Source: JASFYU01 sp045046905 | Lineage (GTDB): Bacteria > Bacteroidota > Bacteroidia > Flavobacteriales > Flavobacteriaceae | Length of the DNA: 51,179 bases | Assembly (NCBI GenBank): GCA_045046905.1 | Contig: JASFYU010000131.1 | Span: 1-51,179 of the forward strand | Reading direction: 5' to 3' | In this document: positions 17,291 through 26,771 of the stretch, in pieces | How positions within the stretch are numbered: position 1 is the stretch's first letter | Layout of the letters: the number at the start of each line of letters is the position of its first letter | Notes under the pieces: generated by a model | Database searches by the model: none | Told to the model about the DNA's origin: nothing | Seen by the model: only the letters and a program-made list of their open reading frames with translations | Position numbers and translations under genes: made by a program

Positions 17291-20200
17291 TATTTCTGGA
17301 AACTAAGATTAATTCGTTATTCTTTGAGATGGGAATGGATTTTATATCCCGAATCTCGCCTTCTACATAAAACCCCGATTCAGATGGGGGTAAGCTTTTA
17401 AAGGTTTTGTCTGCCATGATTTTAATTACCAAACCATTGGAGCCCGCATAAATACCGGTTTGCGGCTTGGCTGTAAATAGATTGCCACCCAGCAATATTT
17501 CTATTTGGCCATCTTGATCCAAATCTATGGGCAAAATCGAATAGATGGCCGACAATTGTGCCATTAAGGGCAATTCTACACCTTTAAAGCTGCTTTTATT
17601 GTTCCAAAAGACCATAGAGGCTGTTTGATTTACGGTAAGTTTGAGTGCATTCTTCAACTGATCGGGAGTAAATATATCCTTTATCTCCTGATCAGCATAA
17701 TCGGAATGTTTGAGATATTTCTTCAATAGATATGGCATTTGAGCTGTCATTTCTTTTTTAGTGGCTATCGGGTACAATTTGTCCTCCTCATACACTCCCA
17801 GTATATGATCTATTTGACCGTTAGCATCAAAGTCGTTGACATATAAGGTCAGGGGCCTTTCGACCGATGCCTTTAAAAAAGTATTCTTTCCAAGATTTCC
17901 CACGATTACCTCTTGGTATCCGTCATTGTCCAAATCGGCTACCTCAACTGTATTCCATAATCCGTTTGTTTTGGAAAATCCTTTTTCATCTGTTTTTTCG
18001 ATAAAATATCCCCCTTCGTTTTCAAAAAGACGAACCGGCATCCATTCGCCAACCACGACCAAATCTTGGTCGTTGTCGTTGTCATAATCGAACCAAACCG
18101 CATCGGTAACCATGCCCATTTCTTCGAACGATTTGGCGTGTGATTTAGTGCAATCGGAAAAATTTCCGGCTCCGTCATTTAGTAACAAAAAACTTGGTGC
18201 CGGTATGCCGTATGCCAAGGGTTGTGTGCGAGAGCCCACAAACAAATCCATATCTCCGTCATTGTCGATATCCGCTGAGATGATTACAGAGGTGTCGTGA
18301 AGTTTTCCATTAGGGATTACTTGATTCGATTTTTTAAAATTACCCTTACCATCATTAAGGTACAACCGATTCGCCAAGGCAAAGGAACTAGAAGAATATT
18401 GGTAGCCCCCACTTGCAACCAGTAAATCCACATCCCCGTCATTATCTACATCGACAAAACAAGCTCCGGTATCCTCAGCTTGTTTATCCTTATCAAATAT
18501 CCAGCTTTGGTTTGAAGTGAATTTCTGATTTTTTGAGGCCACACTCAATATCCCTGAATTGCCAGAAGCATTGCCAATAAATATGTCTATGGTATTATTA
18601 CCGTCAACATCCGCTAAAGCAATTTTAGGCCCCTCAGAGGAGATTGAATTATAGCGTAGTTTGTCTCGATTAAAATCCAAATTTCTATTCTCCTGATGTG
18701 TGAATTTAAAGTCAAAATTATTAGTAACGTCCTTTAGCATAGGTTTTTTGTTATAACCTCTTAAAGTTTTAGAAGTCTGTTCTAAAAGCTTGACTTTTGA
18801 TTTATCGATATTCAAAAATTGGTTGGCCACTATATCATATAATTTTGTGTATTTTCCATCTGGCCAATTGATTTCTAGCGAATCCACATATTCAAAATTT
18901 CCTAGCCCGAAATTCAATCGATTATCCATTGTAGACATTGTGCCACGGACAGGGATTAGTTCTTGATACTGAAGTTGACCATCTACATAGATTGTGACCT
19001 GACTTCCAATGGCATCTTTATTGCTACTATCCCCCATCAACTTTAAATTCAAGAAATTATGGGTTTGATTGATGTTATTTCTGTATAAGAAGGGAGGGGC
19101 GTTTAAATTGTTAACTACAAGGTCTAAATCACCATCATTGTCAAGGTCGCCAAAAGCGGCGCCAGTGGAAAATGAGGGTGTGCTTAGACCCCATTCGCTG
19201 GCGACGTTCTCAAAATCAATACCATTTTCACTTTTGTATAGATAATTGGAAACTGTAGATGAAGGCATTCTATCAACCAGTTCCTTAATTACAGCTCCCT
19301 TTTCTTGGTACATTCTACGTAACTGATCAGCGTTATTATAAAAATCAATATAATCTTGATCTAAGAGATCCTTTACAATGCCATTGGTTACATAAATTTC
19401 CTTTTTCATATCATTATCCAAATCGAGCATGTGAACACCCCAGCTCCATTCCGTAGCGGCCGTTCCGGTTAAGCGAGAAATTTCGTTAAACGTCGCCATG
19501 CTACTCGAGGGCATCAAGCCTTGGTTAAGCTGCAGGGTATTTCTTGGAAATTGCCGATGGTATCCATTTCGTAATCTTAATGCATAGGTATCCCAACTGT
19601 CAAAAAGCACCTTGGTGTTGATTCTCTCATTACCGTTTGGAAGCATTTCGGTCACAAAAACTTCTGGCCAACCATCATTCGTGAGATCAGCAATATCGAC
19701 ACCCATTGCTCCTTTACTTATTTCGTTCATTGAACTTTCCAACGCCTCTTTGAATGTGCCATCTTTGTTATTGTAATAGAGATAGTCTTTTTCAAAAAAA
19801 TCATTTGCGACATAAATATCGAGCCAGCCATCGCGATTAAGATCCCCAACCGCAGAGCCTAAGCCAAAACCTATGGCACTCCCATAAATACCTGCTTCTT
19901 GGGTAATATCTTCAAAGCTATCACCGTTATTCCTATACAGTTTATTTCCCCCACCTGTATCATAGATTTCGCGAAGCCCCTTTCTTGCGTCTAAAACGAC
20001 TTCGGAAGGATTAATGGAGTTATTTAGTAGATACATGTCTAGGTCACCGTCGCGGTCGTAATCAAAAAATGTAGCGTTAACTGAGAATCCTAAATCGTCG
20101 ATGCCCCATTCCTCTGCCCTTTCTTCAAATAATGGATTTCCATCTGCATCAAGTATTCCCGTATGAATAAAGAGTTCGTTCTTTCTATTTTCGCTATCTA

Positions 20201-20612
20201 ACCTTCCACTTTTACATACATAAATATCCATCCACCCATCGGCATTTATATCGACAATACTTACACCAGTACTCCATGAACCCTGACTCGCGACCTTGGC
20301 AACTTCCGTAATATCGCTAAATTCCCAATTCCCCAAGTTCAGGTATAGCTTGTTGTCAACCTGATTGCCACAAAAGAAAATATCTTGTAAACCATCGTTG
20401 TTGAAATCGGCTATGCCGATGCCTGCTCCGTTATAAAAACTTTTGTAAAGATATATATTGAAATCCTCGCTATACACCAATTGATTGTCAAAGGAAATGC
20501 CTGTCTTGGAAGCTTCAATAAGTTCAAATATAGGTTTGTCGGTTATTAAAGGCGCTTCCTTCTTACAGGATACCATTGGAATGACAAAGACCATAAAAAG
20601 GACGAACCGCAT
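17256..20612 (-). CDS. VCBS/FG-GAP repeat lipoprotein with ASPIC/UnbV domain (first copy)
   Basis: This 1118-residue protein is the first of three tandem paralogues. The lipoprotein signal is MRFVLFMVFVIPMVSC. FG-GAP loops include DFNNDGLQDIFF, DINADGWMDIYV, DYDRDGDLDMYL, DLNRDGWLDIYV and DLDNDGDLDLVV. ASPIC/UnbV lies at about 517-604 (LNFGLGNFEYVDSLEINWPD). A second propeller set follows (DVDNDGDVDLLV, DIDNDGDMDLFVG, DYDNDNDQDLVV), and the C terminus carries GFYVEGEIRDIKSI...LILVSRNNDE. It starts 111 bases after susD, beyond a terminator-like hairpin, so it may be expressed at a lower level than susCD. Surface exposure is inferred from the lipobox and context. Confidence 0.85.
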   Translation of the reverse strand: MRFVLFMVFVIPMVSCKKEAPLITDKPIFELIEASKTGISFDNQLVYSEDFNIYLYKSFYNGAGIGIADFNNDGLQDIFFCGNQVDNKLYLNLGNWEFSDITEVAKVASQGSWSTGVSIVDINADGWMDIYVCKSGRLDSENRKNELFIHTGILDADGNPLFEERAEEWGIDDLGFSVNATFFDYDRDGDLDMYLLNNSINPSEVVLDARKGLREIYDTGGGNKLYRNNGDSFEDITQEAGIYGSAIGFGLGSAVGDLNRDGWLDIYVANDFFEKDYLYYNNKDGTFKEALESSMNEISKGAMGVDIADLTNDGWPEVFVTEMLPNGNERINTKVLFDSWDTYALRLRNGYHRQFPRNTLQLNQGLMPSSSMATFNEISRLTGTAATEWSWGVHMLDLDNDMKKEIYVTNGIVKDLLDQDYIDFYNNADQLRRMYQEKGAVIKELVDRMPSSTVSNYLYKSENGIDFENVASEWGLSTPSFSTGAAFGDLDNDGDLDLVVNNLNAPPFLYRNNINQTHNFLNLKLMGDSSNKDAIGSQVTIYVDGQLQYQELIPVRGTMSTMDNRLNFGLGNFEYVDSLEINWPDGKYTKLYDIVANQFLNIDKSKVKLLEQTSKTLRGYNKKPMLKDVTNNFDFKFTHQENRNLDFNRDKLRYNSISSEGPKIALADVDGNNTIDIFIGNASGNSGILSVASKNQKFTSNQSWIFDKDKQAEDTGACFVDVDNDGDVDLLVASGGYQYSSSSFALANRLYLNDGKGNFKKSNQVIPNGKLHDTSVIISADIDNDGDMDLFVGSRTQPLAYGIPAPSFLLLNDGAGNFSDCTKSHAKSFEEMGMVTDAVWFDYDNDNDQDLVVVGEWMPVRLFENEGGYFIEKTDEKGFSKTNGLWNTVEVADLDNDGYQEVIVGNLGKNTFLKASVERPLTLYVNDFDANGQIDHILGVYEEDKLYPIATKKEMTAQMPYLLKKYLKHSDYADQEIKDIFTPDQLKNALKLTVNQTASMVFWNNKSSFKGVELPLMAQLSAIYSILPIDLDQDGQIEILLGGNLFTAKPQTGIYAGSNGLVIKIMADKTFKSLPPSESGFYVEGEIRDIKSIPISKNNELILVSRNNDEIKVFKKNN

Positions 20613-20635
20613 ACCTATGAAATTAAAATCATTTC

Positions 20636-20668
20636 AAAAAAAAGAAGAGAGAACACGCCTCTCTTCTT
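20636..20668 (-). terminator. Terminator/attenuator hairpin between susD and the VCBS genes
   Basis: On the minus strand a perfect 10-bp stem (AAGAAGAGAG/CTCTCTTCTT) with a 7-base loop is followed by eight T residues. This is a textbook intrinsic terminator, placed after susD and before the first VCBS start codon. Partial read-through would set a high susCD to VCBS expression ratio. Confidence 0.75.
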
Positions 20669-20723
20669 GCTTAAAACTAACTCAAAAAAAACTAACTCAA
20701 AGAAATACTAACACTAATAATCA

Positions 20724-22313
20724 TTAATACCCTGGATTCTGTGATAGGTTCACATTCGATTGTAATTGTTCCTGAGGTATTGGATAAAATCTCTTATACG
20801 TTTCACTGGGGTTGGCTTCTTTCATCAACCACGCATCTTCCCAATGGCCAAAACGAATAGTAATGGGTCTAGCATGGTTTTCCATGGCCAATTCTTTTTT
20901 AAGCTCCCAATACAAATCATTCTCGGTAAGGGTGGCAAGTGGGTCCAAACCTGCTCTTTCTCTAACTTGATTTACCAGATTCAATGCCTCGGCACTACCA
21001 CTATCTTGTCGTAAAAGCCCTTCCGCCCTTGTCAACAACACATGTGAAAAACGGTAAATCGCAAAATCATTGGAATAATTGCGTTGCCCTGAATTCAATT
21101 CGATTTCATATTTACCATATCGGGCACCTTCTTTATAATAAGCGAGATTAGTTCCTGTTGACAAATTAATTTCTGGGGTTATAAATACGTTACAGTCAAT
21201 TGGCTTCTCTGCTAACATTAAAACAGGAGCTGAATCAAAATCCTCAGAACAATCTATTAATTTAAATTCAGTTGCTGGATTGGAATAGAAAAATCCATCA
21301 CTATCGCTCCAAGTAGGACCTCCTTCAATAGTATACTGCTGCCCCACAATAAACATACCCCTACGCTTATCATTTTCCTCAAAGGCTTTGTAAAAATCTT
21401 CTTGTATACTAAACCCGCCCCAAGGCATCCCAGCAAGGCCAAAGGTAGGCCTTGCCGATTGATTCAATGCACCCGACCAAATATTGAGCCCCTGTGCCGT
21501 ATTTTTATCAAAAGGAATTATAAAAATATTCTCATTTGAGCTTTCATTATCTACTCTGAAATTTTTAAAATAACCAGCTTCCAAAGAATAAACGCCACTA
21601 TTGATGACTGCATTTGCGGCATCAGCAGCTTCTTGATAATGTGCACCAGCACCAAAACGTTCTGCGTTGATATACAAATCAGCCAACACTGTATAAGCTA
21701 CCCATTTATTTACTTTGCCATAGGTCTCAATATTCTTATCATCTCTCAAATTTGGAATACTTTCGAGTAATTCTGTTTCAATAAAATTAAAAACCTCGGA
21801 TGCCGAAGCTTGTTGTGGTGCTGAATCTGCTTCCGCAAAACGCGACTCTAAAGGCACATTGCCAAAAAGATCTAATAGTTTAAAATAATAAAACGCCCTT
21901 AGTGCACGTAACTCGGAATTAATAGGGGCGTCGACACCTACATTTTGGGTGAAAATCTCGATCAAGCGATTGCAGGAAGCAACACCGCCAAAATACCGGT
22001 TCCATTCTCCATTTACAAAATCGCGCTCGTTAAAATTATGTTGCATTAACCTTGGCCATAGCCCACCATCGTTCCAACCGCCGTTGCTCCTGATGGGACA
22101 GGTAGATTGATCCGTGGTAATATCTTGTTCCTCAAAACTACCCCAATAACCATATAAGGGAGTATAGGCAGAAGCCGCTGCCGCTGCAAGTTGCACGTCA
22201 TTCTGATAGAAACTATCAGGGGAAATTTCGGAAAATACTTCAGCTTCAATATCACTGCACGATTGATTAAAAAAAGCGGAAAGTATTGCAAAAAATAATA
22301 TTCGTCTGTTCAT
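20724..22313 (-). CDS. SusD/RagB family nutrient-binding lipoprotein
   Basis: This is the surface glycan-binding partner that caps the SusC channel. It has 529 residues. The N terminus is a lipoprotein signal, MNRRILFFAILSAFFNQSC. Typical SusD features follow: ASAYTPLYGYWGSFEEQDIT, ELRALRAFYYFKLLDLFGNVPL (TPR-like helices), KWVAYTVLADLYINAERF, and a C-terminal FAIYRFSHVLLTRAEGLLRQ with NLVNQVRERAGL and a final YPIPQEQLQSNVNLSQNPGY. It lies 30 bases after susC. The ligand cannot be read from sequence; the nearby DUF1680 enzymes suggest an arabinose-containing glycan. Confidence 0.95.
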   Translation of the reverse strand: MNRRILFFAILSAFFNQSCSDIEAEVFSEISPDSFYQNDVQLAAAAASAYTPLYGYWGSFEEQDITTDQSTCPIRSNGGWNDGGLWPRLMQHNFNERDFVNGEWNRYFGGVASCNRLIEIFTQNVGVDAPINSELRALRAFYYFKLLDLFGNVPLESRFAEADSAPQQASASEVFNFIETELLESIPNLRDDKNIETYGKVNKWVAYTVLADLYINAERFGAGAHYQEAADAANAVINSGVYSLEAGYFKNFRVDNESSNENIFIIPFDKNTAQGLNIWSGALNQSARPTFGLAGMPWGGFSIQEDFYKAFEENDKRRGMFIVGQQYTIEGGPTWSDSDGFFYSNPATEFKLIDCSEDFDSAPVLMLAEKPIDCNVFITPEINLSTGTNLAYYKEGARYGKYEIELNSGQRNYSNDFAIYRFSHVLLTRAEGLLRQDSGSAEALNLVNQVRERAGLDPLATLTENDLYWELKKELAMENHARPITIRFGHWEDAWLMKEANPSETYKRFYPIPQEQLQSNVNLSQNPGY

Positions 22314-22343
22314 CGTATCTGTTTTTTTATTATCATTTTCAAT

Positions 22344-25343
22344 TTAAAATGTGATGTTAACCCCTAAGGAGAAAGACCTGGTTGGAAAATAGTCTTCTAA
22401 CCTATCATAGCCTGGCGCCAAAATACCAGATCTCCCTACAAAACGGGGTTCAGGATCTGCACCAGAATATTTGGTAATAGTCAATAAATTGTTACCTGAC
22501 GCATAGATTCGAAGCTTTGAAATCGCTCCAAGCTGTTTAACATCTAGATTATATCCCAAGGTAAGGTTGTCTAATCTCAAGAAAGAAGCATCCTCAACAT
22601 ACTCTGTATGCCAAGCACTATCGTCCGCACCATCAGGATTGAAAAAATCTCCTATGATATGTCGATGTTGGTTAGCCCTAAAAGAGTGACCCAACATGGC
22701 GTTTGGCAGGTTCGCCAAACTATGTCCGAAAATACCACGGAATAAAAAATTAAGGTCGAACTTTTTATAAGTGAATGTATTGGTAAAACTCAAACTAAAA
22801 TCAGGTAAGCCGTTACCTGCAACTACAAAATCATCAGCTGATGCTTCTGATGCCAGTATCTCAGTACCATCAGCTGCAAATACTAAGGCCCGGTTATCTT
22901 CATTAAAACGTGAAAATTGCGGAGCCAGAATATTTCCTATAGGATCACCTTCCTTCACCCTTGTGGACAACAGATTGTTCAAACCTGGGACACCAAGATT
23001 TTCTATTAGTATTTCAGAACTGGCCAAATTATTAAACTTCACTAATTTGGTTTCGTTTGTGTCAAATATTAAGCCAAAATCCCAAGTAAAATCTTGTTTA
23101 TCCAACAGGGCAATCGTAACCTGAGCTTCATACCCTTTGGTTTCCAGTTCTCCTAAATTCACTAAAGCTCGAGGAAAAAGGTTCGGCGGACTTGGAACAT
23201 CTATTTCGTTTAACAAATCGATAGTAGACCTATTGTAATAATCAAAAGAGCCGTATACCTTATTTTCAAATATAGAAAAATCCAACCCTACATTAAACTC
23301 TCCTTTTTCTTCCCATTTCAAATCTGGATTGGGATTGGAAGTAGGCTCGACTGCAGGAATAAACTCCCCGTTCACATAGCCTAAATTATTTGGATCTGCA
23401 CCAAGTGTCTCCAAAAACGCATAGCGTTGTACTGGAGTGTTGCCTGTTACACCATAACCCACCCGAAGCTTCAATATTTCTACATTGTTGAAATCAAAAA
23501 TATTATCTAAATTCACACTCCCACTCAAGGCCCAAAAATTACCCCACCTGTTATTCGCTCCAAATCGAGAAGAGGCCTCTCTTCGAAAACTGGTAGCTAG
23601 GTTATAGGTTTCCTTATAACTGAAATTGGCTCGCCCAAAATATGAAGTCAATAAACTCTCTGTTTTGTTGGAACCAACACTAGCTACGGCACCTCCAGGA
23701 TTAGACAGCCCCAAGCCAAGACCTATATTGTTAAATAATACATCGTCAGTTATAAAATTAGTATTGGATAACCAGAATTCCTCATATAATTGCTCTTGAT
23801 AACCATACCCGCCTAAAATGCTGTAACTTAAATCTCCTACGGAATTACTATATTTCGAAGTAAATTCAAATAGTTGATCACTTTCATTTGACGTAAAGCG
23901 TTCGGCACGCCCACCTACTTGTTCACCAACCCCTAAACCTCTTCCTGCACCAGTAATAGACCCTGAATCACTATAAAAACCTTCCAACCTACTATTCACC
24001 TGATACGAATAATTTGCCGATATAGTTAAATTTTTTACTAACTCATAATCGGCCTTGAAATTCGCCAATATTCGTTTGTCTTTACGCTCCCTTGTATTTA
24101 ATTCTATCATGGCCACTGGATTGAATATCCCTTGGAGTTGAGACTCGAAAAAGCCGCCAAAACGATTGGGGTCACGTCCTAACTCAGCCTCAGTCCTGTT
24201 CTCAAAAACTGGCCCGGTGGGATTCCAAAGCAAAGCTTGCCTCAAGACACCTTCATTTTCCAAGTTGGCATTAGTCCTCGAAAAAGACATAATAGCGGTC
24301 AAAGTCAACCGATCATCAAAAAGCTTTTGAGAAATATTAAGTCTTGTATTCAAAGTGGTGATATCTTGGTTTTTAATAACACCCTCGACGTCTCTCAAAT
24401 TAATGGAAGCTCTATAGGAAGTACCACCTAAATTATTAGAAAAGGCTACATTATAAACATTAGTCACTGCCGTTCTTGTAACTTCATCTATCCAATCTGT
24501 GTCAGAACCAAAATCCACACTATTTTCGGCAGCCCTAAAATCAGCTACACTAATTCTGCCAGGAAGGTTGGAAATATCCTCAAATACAGTATAGATTCCT
24601 ACATCTAATTGCGCTTTTTGTTGCGTACTTCCCGACTTAGTTGTAATTATGATTACCCCAGAACTACCTCTAGTGCCATAAATAGCACCCGCGGAAGCGT
24701 CTTTCAGTACGTCTATTGAAGCAATATCGTTTGGATCAACGTTGCTTAAACTTCCTCCTATCATACCATCTATAACAATTAAGGGTTCAGTATTTGCCCC
24801 AAATGTGGCAAGCCCCCTTAAACGAATGGTAGACCGCGAAGTAGGGCTGCCACCTTGTTTTGAAACAGTCAGCCCAGCTACCTTGCCAGCCAACAACTGT
24901 TCAGGGCTATTCAAGTTCCCTTTATTAAAACTTCCCTCCTTTACGCTGACAATGGCACTCGTCACCTCCTTTTGTTTTAACGTACCATAACCTACTACAA
25001 CCACCTCATCCAACTGGGCTATATTTTCTTGAAGCGCTACATTAATGATACTTTGATTATCTACAGGAATCTCTTTTGATAGAGATCCTAAATAAGAAAA
25101 TACTAGCACATCATCAGAAGATGCTTTAATGCTATAATTACCATCAAAATCGGTAGCAGTACCTACCGTAGTGCCTTGAATTACCACACTTGCCCCCGGT
25201 ATGGGCTGACCATGATTATCACTTACTACACCTGTAACTGAACTTTCTTGTCCGGAAGCCACTTGTAATCCCAAAAATAACAGTGCTACCAGAAATGTGA
25301 CTTTCTTTATCGACAGATAAAAATTTGTTAAGAAATTCTCCAT
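22344..25343 (-). CDS. SusC/RagA family TonB-dependent outer-membrane receptor
   Basis: This 999-residue TonB-dependent importer forms the outer-membrane channel with SusD. It has a signal peptide (FLVALLFLGLQVASGQ), a carboxypeptidase-regulatory-like domain at about 35-110 (VTGVVSDNHGQPIPGASVVI), the TonB-box region NIAQLDEVVVVGYGTLKQKE, and a plug domain with LRGLATFGANTEPLIVIDGM and DASAGAIYGTRGSSGVIIIT. A long beta-barrel ends in ARSFSLGVNITF-like residues (TRSFSLGVNITF). It appears intact and is first in its operon. No extra N-terminal sigma/anti-sigma-type domain is seen, which fits control by the two-component regulator rather than an ECF sigma factor. Confidence 0.95.
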   Translation of the reverse strand: MENFLTNFYLSIKKVTFLVALLFLGLQVASGQESSVTGVVSDNHGQPIPGASVVIQGTTVGTATDFDGNYSIKASSDDVLVFSYLGSLSKEIPVDNQSIINVALQENIAQLDEVVVVGYGTLKQKEVTSAIVSVKEGSFNKGNLNSPEQLLAGKVAGLTVSKQGGSPTSRSTIRLRGLATFGANTEPLIVIDGMIGGSLSNVDPNDIASIDVLKDASAGAIYGTRGSSGVIIITTKSGSTQQKAQLDVGIYTVFEDISNLPGRISVADFRAAENSVDFGSDTDWIDEVTRTAVTNVYNVAFSNNLGGTSYRASINLRDVEGVIKNQDITTLNTRLNISQKLFDDRLTLTAIMSFSRTNANLENEGVLRQALLWNPTGPVFENRTEAELGRDPNRFGGFFESQLQGIFNPVAMIELNTRERKDKRILANFKADYELVKNLTISANYSYQVNSRLEGFYSDSGSITGAGRGLGVGEQVGGRAERFTSNESDQLFEFTSKYSNSVGDLSYSILGGYGYQEQLYEEFWLSNTNFITDDVLFNNIGLGLGLSNPGGAVASVGSNKTESLLTSYFGRANFSYKETYNLATSFRREASSRFGANNRWGNFWALSGSVNLDNIFDFNNVEILKLRVGYGVTGNTPVQRYAFLETLGADPNNLGYVNGEFIPAVEPTSNPNPDLKWEEKGEFNVGLDFSIFENKVYGSFDYYNRSTIDLLNEIDVPSPPNLFPRALVNLGELETKGYEAQVTIALLDKQDFTWDFGLIFDTNETKLVKFNNLASSEILIENLGVPGLNNLLSTRVKEGDPIGNILAPQFSRFNEDNRALVFAADGTEILASEASADDFVVAGNGLPDFSLSFTNTFTYKKFDLNFLFRGIFGHSLANLPNAMLGHSFRANQHRHIIGDFFNPDGADDSAWHTEYVEDASFLRLDNLTLGYNLDVKQLGAISKLRIYASGNNLLTITKYSGADPEPRFVGRSGILAPGYDRLEDYFPTRSFSLGVNITF

Positions 25344-25384
25344 AAATTTTGAATATTAGTTAAGTTGATTTTGTAATGTACCTG

Positions 25385-25396
25385 CATTGTACAATG
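25385..25396. promoter_or_regulatory. 12-bp palindrome upstream of susC
   Basis: CATTGTACAATG is a perfect palindrome, 41 bases before the susC start codon and close to where its promoter should be. It could be an operator, for example for the AraC protein or the hybrid sensor. Chance occurrence cannot be excluded in AT-rich DNA. Confidence 0.3.
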
Positions 25397-25573
25397 GTGA
25401 ATATAGTACTCTACACTATCCAAACAAAAAAGTGGTTTCATTCCGATAAAATAGTGTAATGATAAAATAATATAGTCTTATAAGATGTTATAATGCCTTT
25501 CTTAATTCTCAATAAGAACCTTCTCTTTTCAGGTTTAAAACACTGCAAGAAAAAATTGATTACAGCAAAGCTC

Positions 25574-26437
25574 TTAACTAGCAAACGGTAATGAATTGTT
25601 CGATTCTCTTATGTACATGGAAGGTGTTATGCCCTTATATTTCTTGAACTTTCTATTGAAATTTGTAATCGATTTAAACCCTGATTCCACCGATGCCTTA
25701 GCTACCGACAAATCTTTGTTCCCTCTTAATAATTGACAGGCATATTCTATTCTCATCTCGATTAAGAAAGAAAAAAAGGTTTTACTGGTGCGTTCCTTAA
25801 AAAACCTACAGAATGCATTTGGGGTCATACACGCGACTTCGGATACTTCTTCTAGCGTTATCTTCTTTTTGAAATTTTTCATTACGTAATCAAGAACAAT
25901 GCGCATTCTATTTCCCTCACCGTTGGTAATACTTCGAGGGACATTAAAACCTGTCAATATTTTTTTGTCATATCTGCATAACTTTTCAATTAGTTCAAGA
26001 AAAATCAAGAACCTTTTTAACTTATCCGCTGCAGGAAGCTTTCTCATTATTTGTTCCACATCAGCATTATAATACGATAACCTAAAACCTGCCTGTGTTA
26101 AAGAGAAGAAAGACTTGATGCTTTCTAATTGCTCGATTTCAAAAAAATCAGTACCAAAAGTCTGAGTCGTAAAGAATATTGATATTTTGTGGGAGTTGTC
26201 GCAACCGTTATAACACTTGAAGACATGAGGCGTGTTGCTGCCAATTACAAAAAGATCTCCTGCTCCGTAAGAATGTGTACAATCCCAGACAACAAGATTA
26301 CCCGTACCACTAACGATATAGGTTATCTGAATTTCCTTATGTACATGCAGCTTATCATAAAAAGAATCTCCGCAATCTTCGCTCACGACAAGATTCTCGT
26401 TTATTGGTTTCGGAATTTCAAAAGGATAAACTTTCAT
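25574..26437 (-). CDS. AraC-family transcriptional regulator with cupin sensor domain
   Basis: This is a predicted cytosolic sugar-responsive regulator. The N-terminal half is a cupin-type ligand domain (KLHVHKEIQITYIVSGTGNL and GAGDLFVIGSNTPHVF). The C-terminal 100 residues are an AraC double helix-turn-helix (KKITLEEVSEVACMTPNAFC, then LSVAKASVESGFKSITNFNR, KKYKGITPSMY). I chose the ATG at 26437 (MKVYPFEIPKP), where the cupin begins; an in-frame ATG at 26482 would add 15 residues. It lies downstream of no other gene and is divergent from the large hybrid sensor, next to the susC promoter, so it probably controls this locus. Confidence 0.85.
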   Translation of the reverse strand: MKVYPFEIPKPINENLVVSEDCGDSFYDKLHVHKEIQITYIVSGTGNLVVWDCTHSYGAGDLFVIGSNTPHVFKCYNGCDNSHKISIFFTTQTFGTDFFEIEQLESIKSFFSLTQAGFRLSYYNADVEQIMRKLPAADKLKRFLIFLELIEKLCRYDKKILTGFNVPRSITNGEGNRMRIVLDYVMKNFKKKITLEEVSEVACMTPNAFCRFFKERTSKTFFSFLIEMRIEYACQLLRGNKDLSVAKASVESGFKSITNFNRKFKKYKGITPSMYIRESNNSLPFAS

Positions 26438-26771
26438 TGTGTTACGATTAGGGTACTGGTCTCTTAAAAGCATACTTTTCAAAGCATTGAAACCTTTTAT
26501 ATAATTATGGCTATAGAAATAAAATCTAACAAATATTTACTCTACAAAAATCCTATTTCTAAAATCATGCAACATAGGCTTTAATATATGAGATATTGAA
26601 ACCTTATCAAGTCAATCCAATATATTTCATGTACAAGATTAACATATTATTAAGAATATAATCCGTAGTTTAGTCTAAAATACTAGGATTTTTGTCTAAA
26701 AATAATCAATATGCCCACTTCACTTTTAAATATTCCTCAATAGTACTTATTCCATTTATTTTGTATCTAAC

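Noticed and set aside
10043..20612. Many short GAT/GGC-rich repeats at DNA level
   Set aside because: They encode the recurring calcium-binding loops DxDxDGxxD of FG-GAP blades; they are not CRISPR or intergenic repeats.
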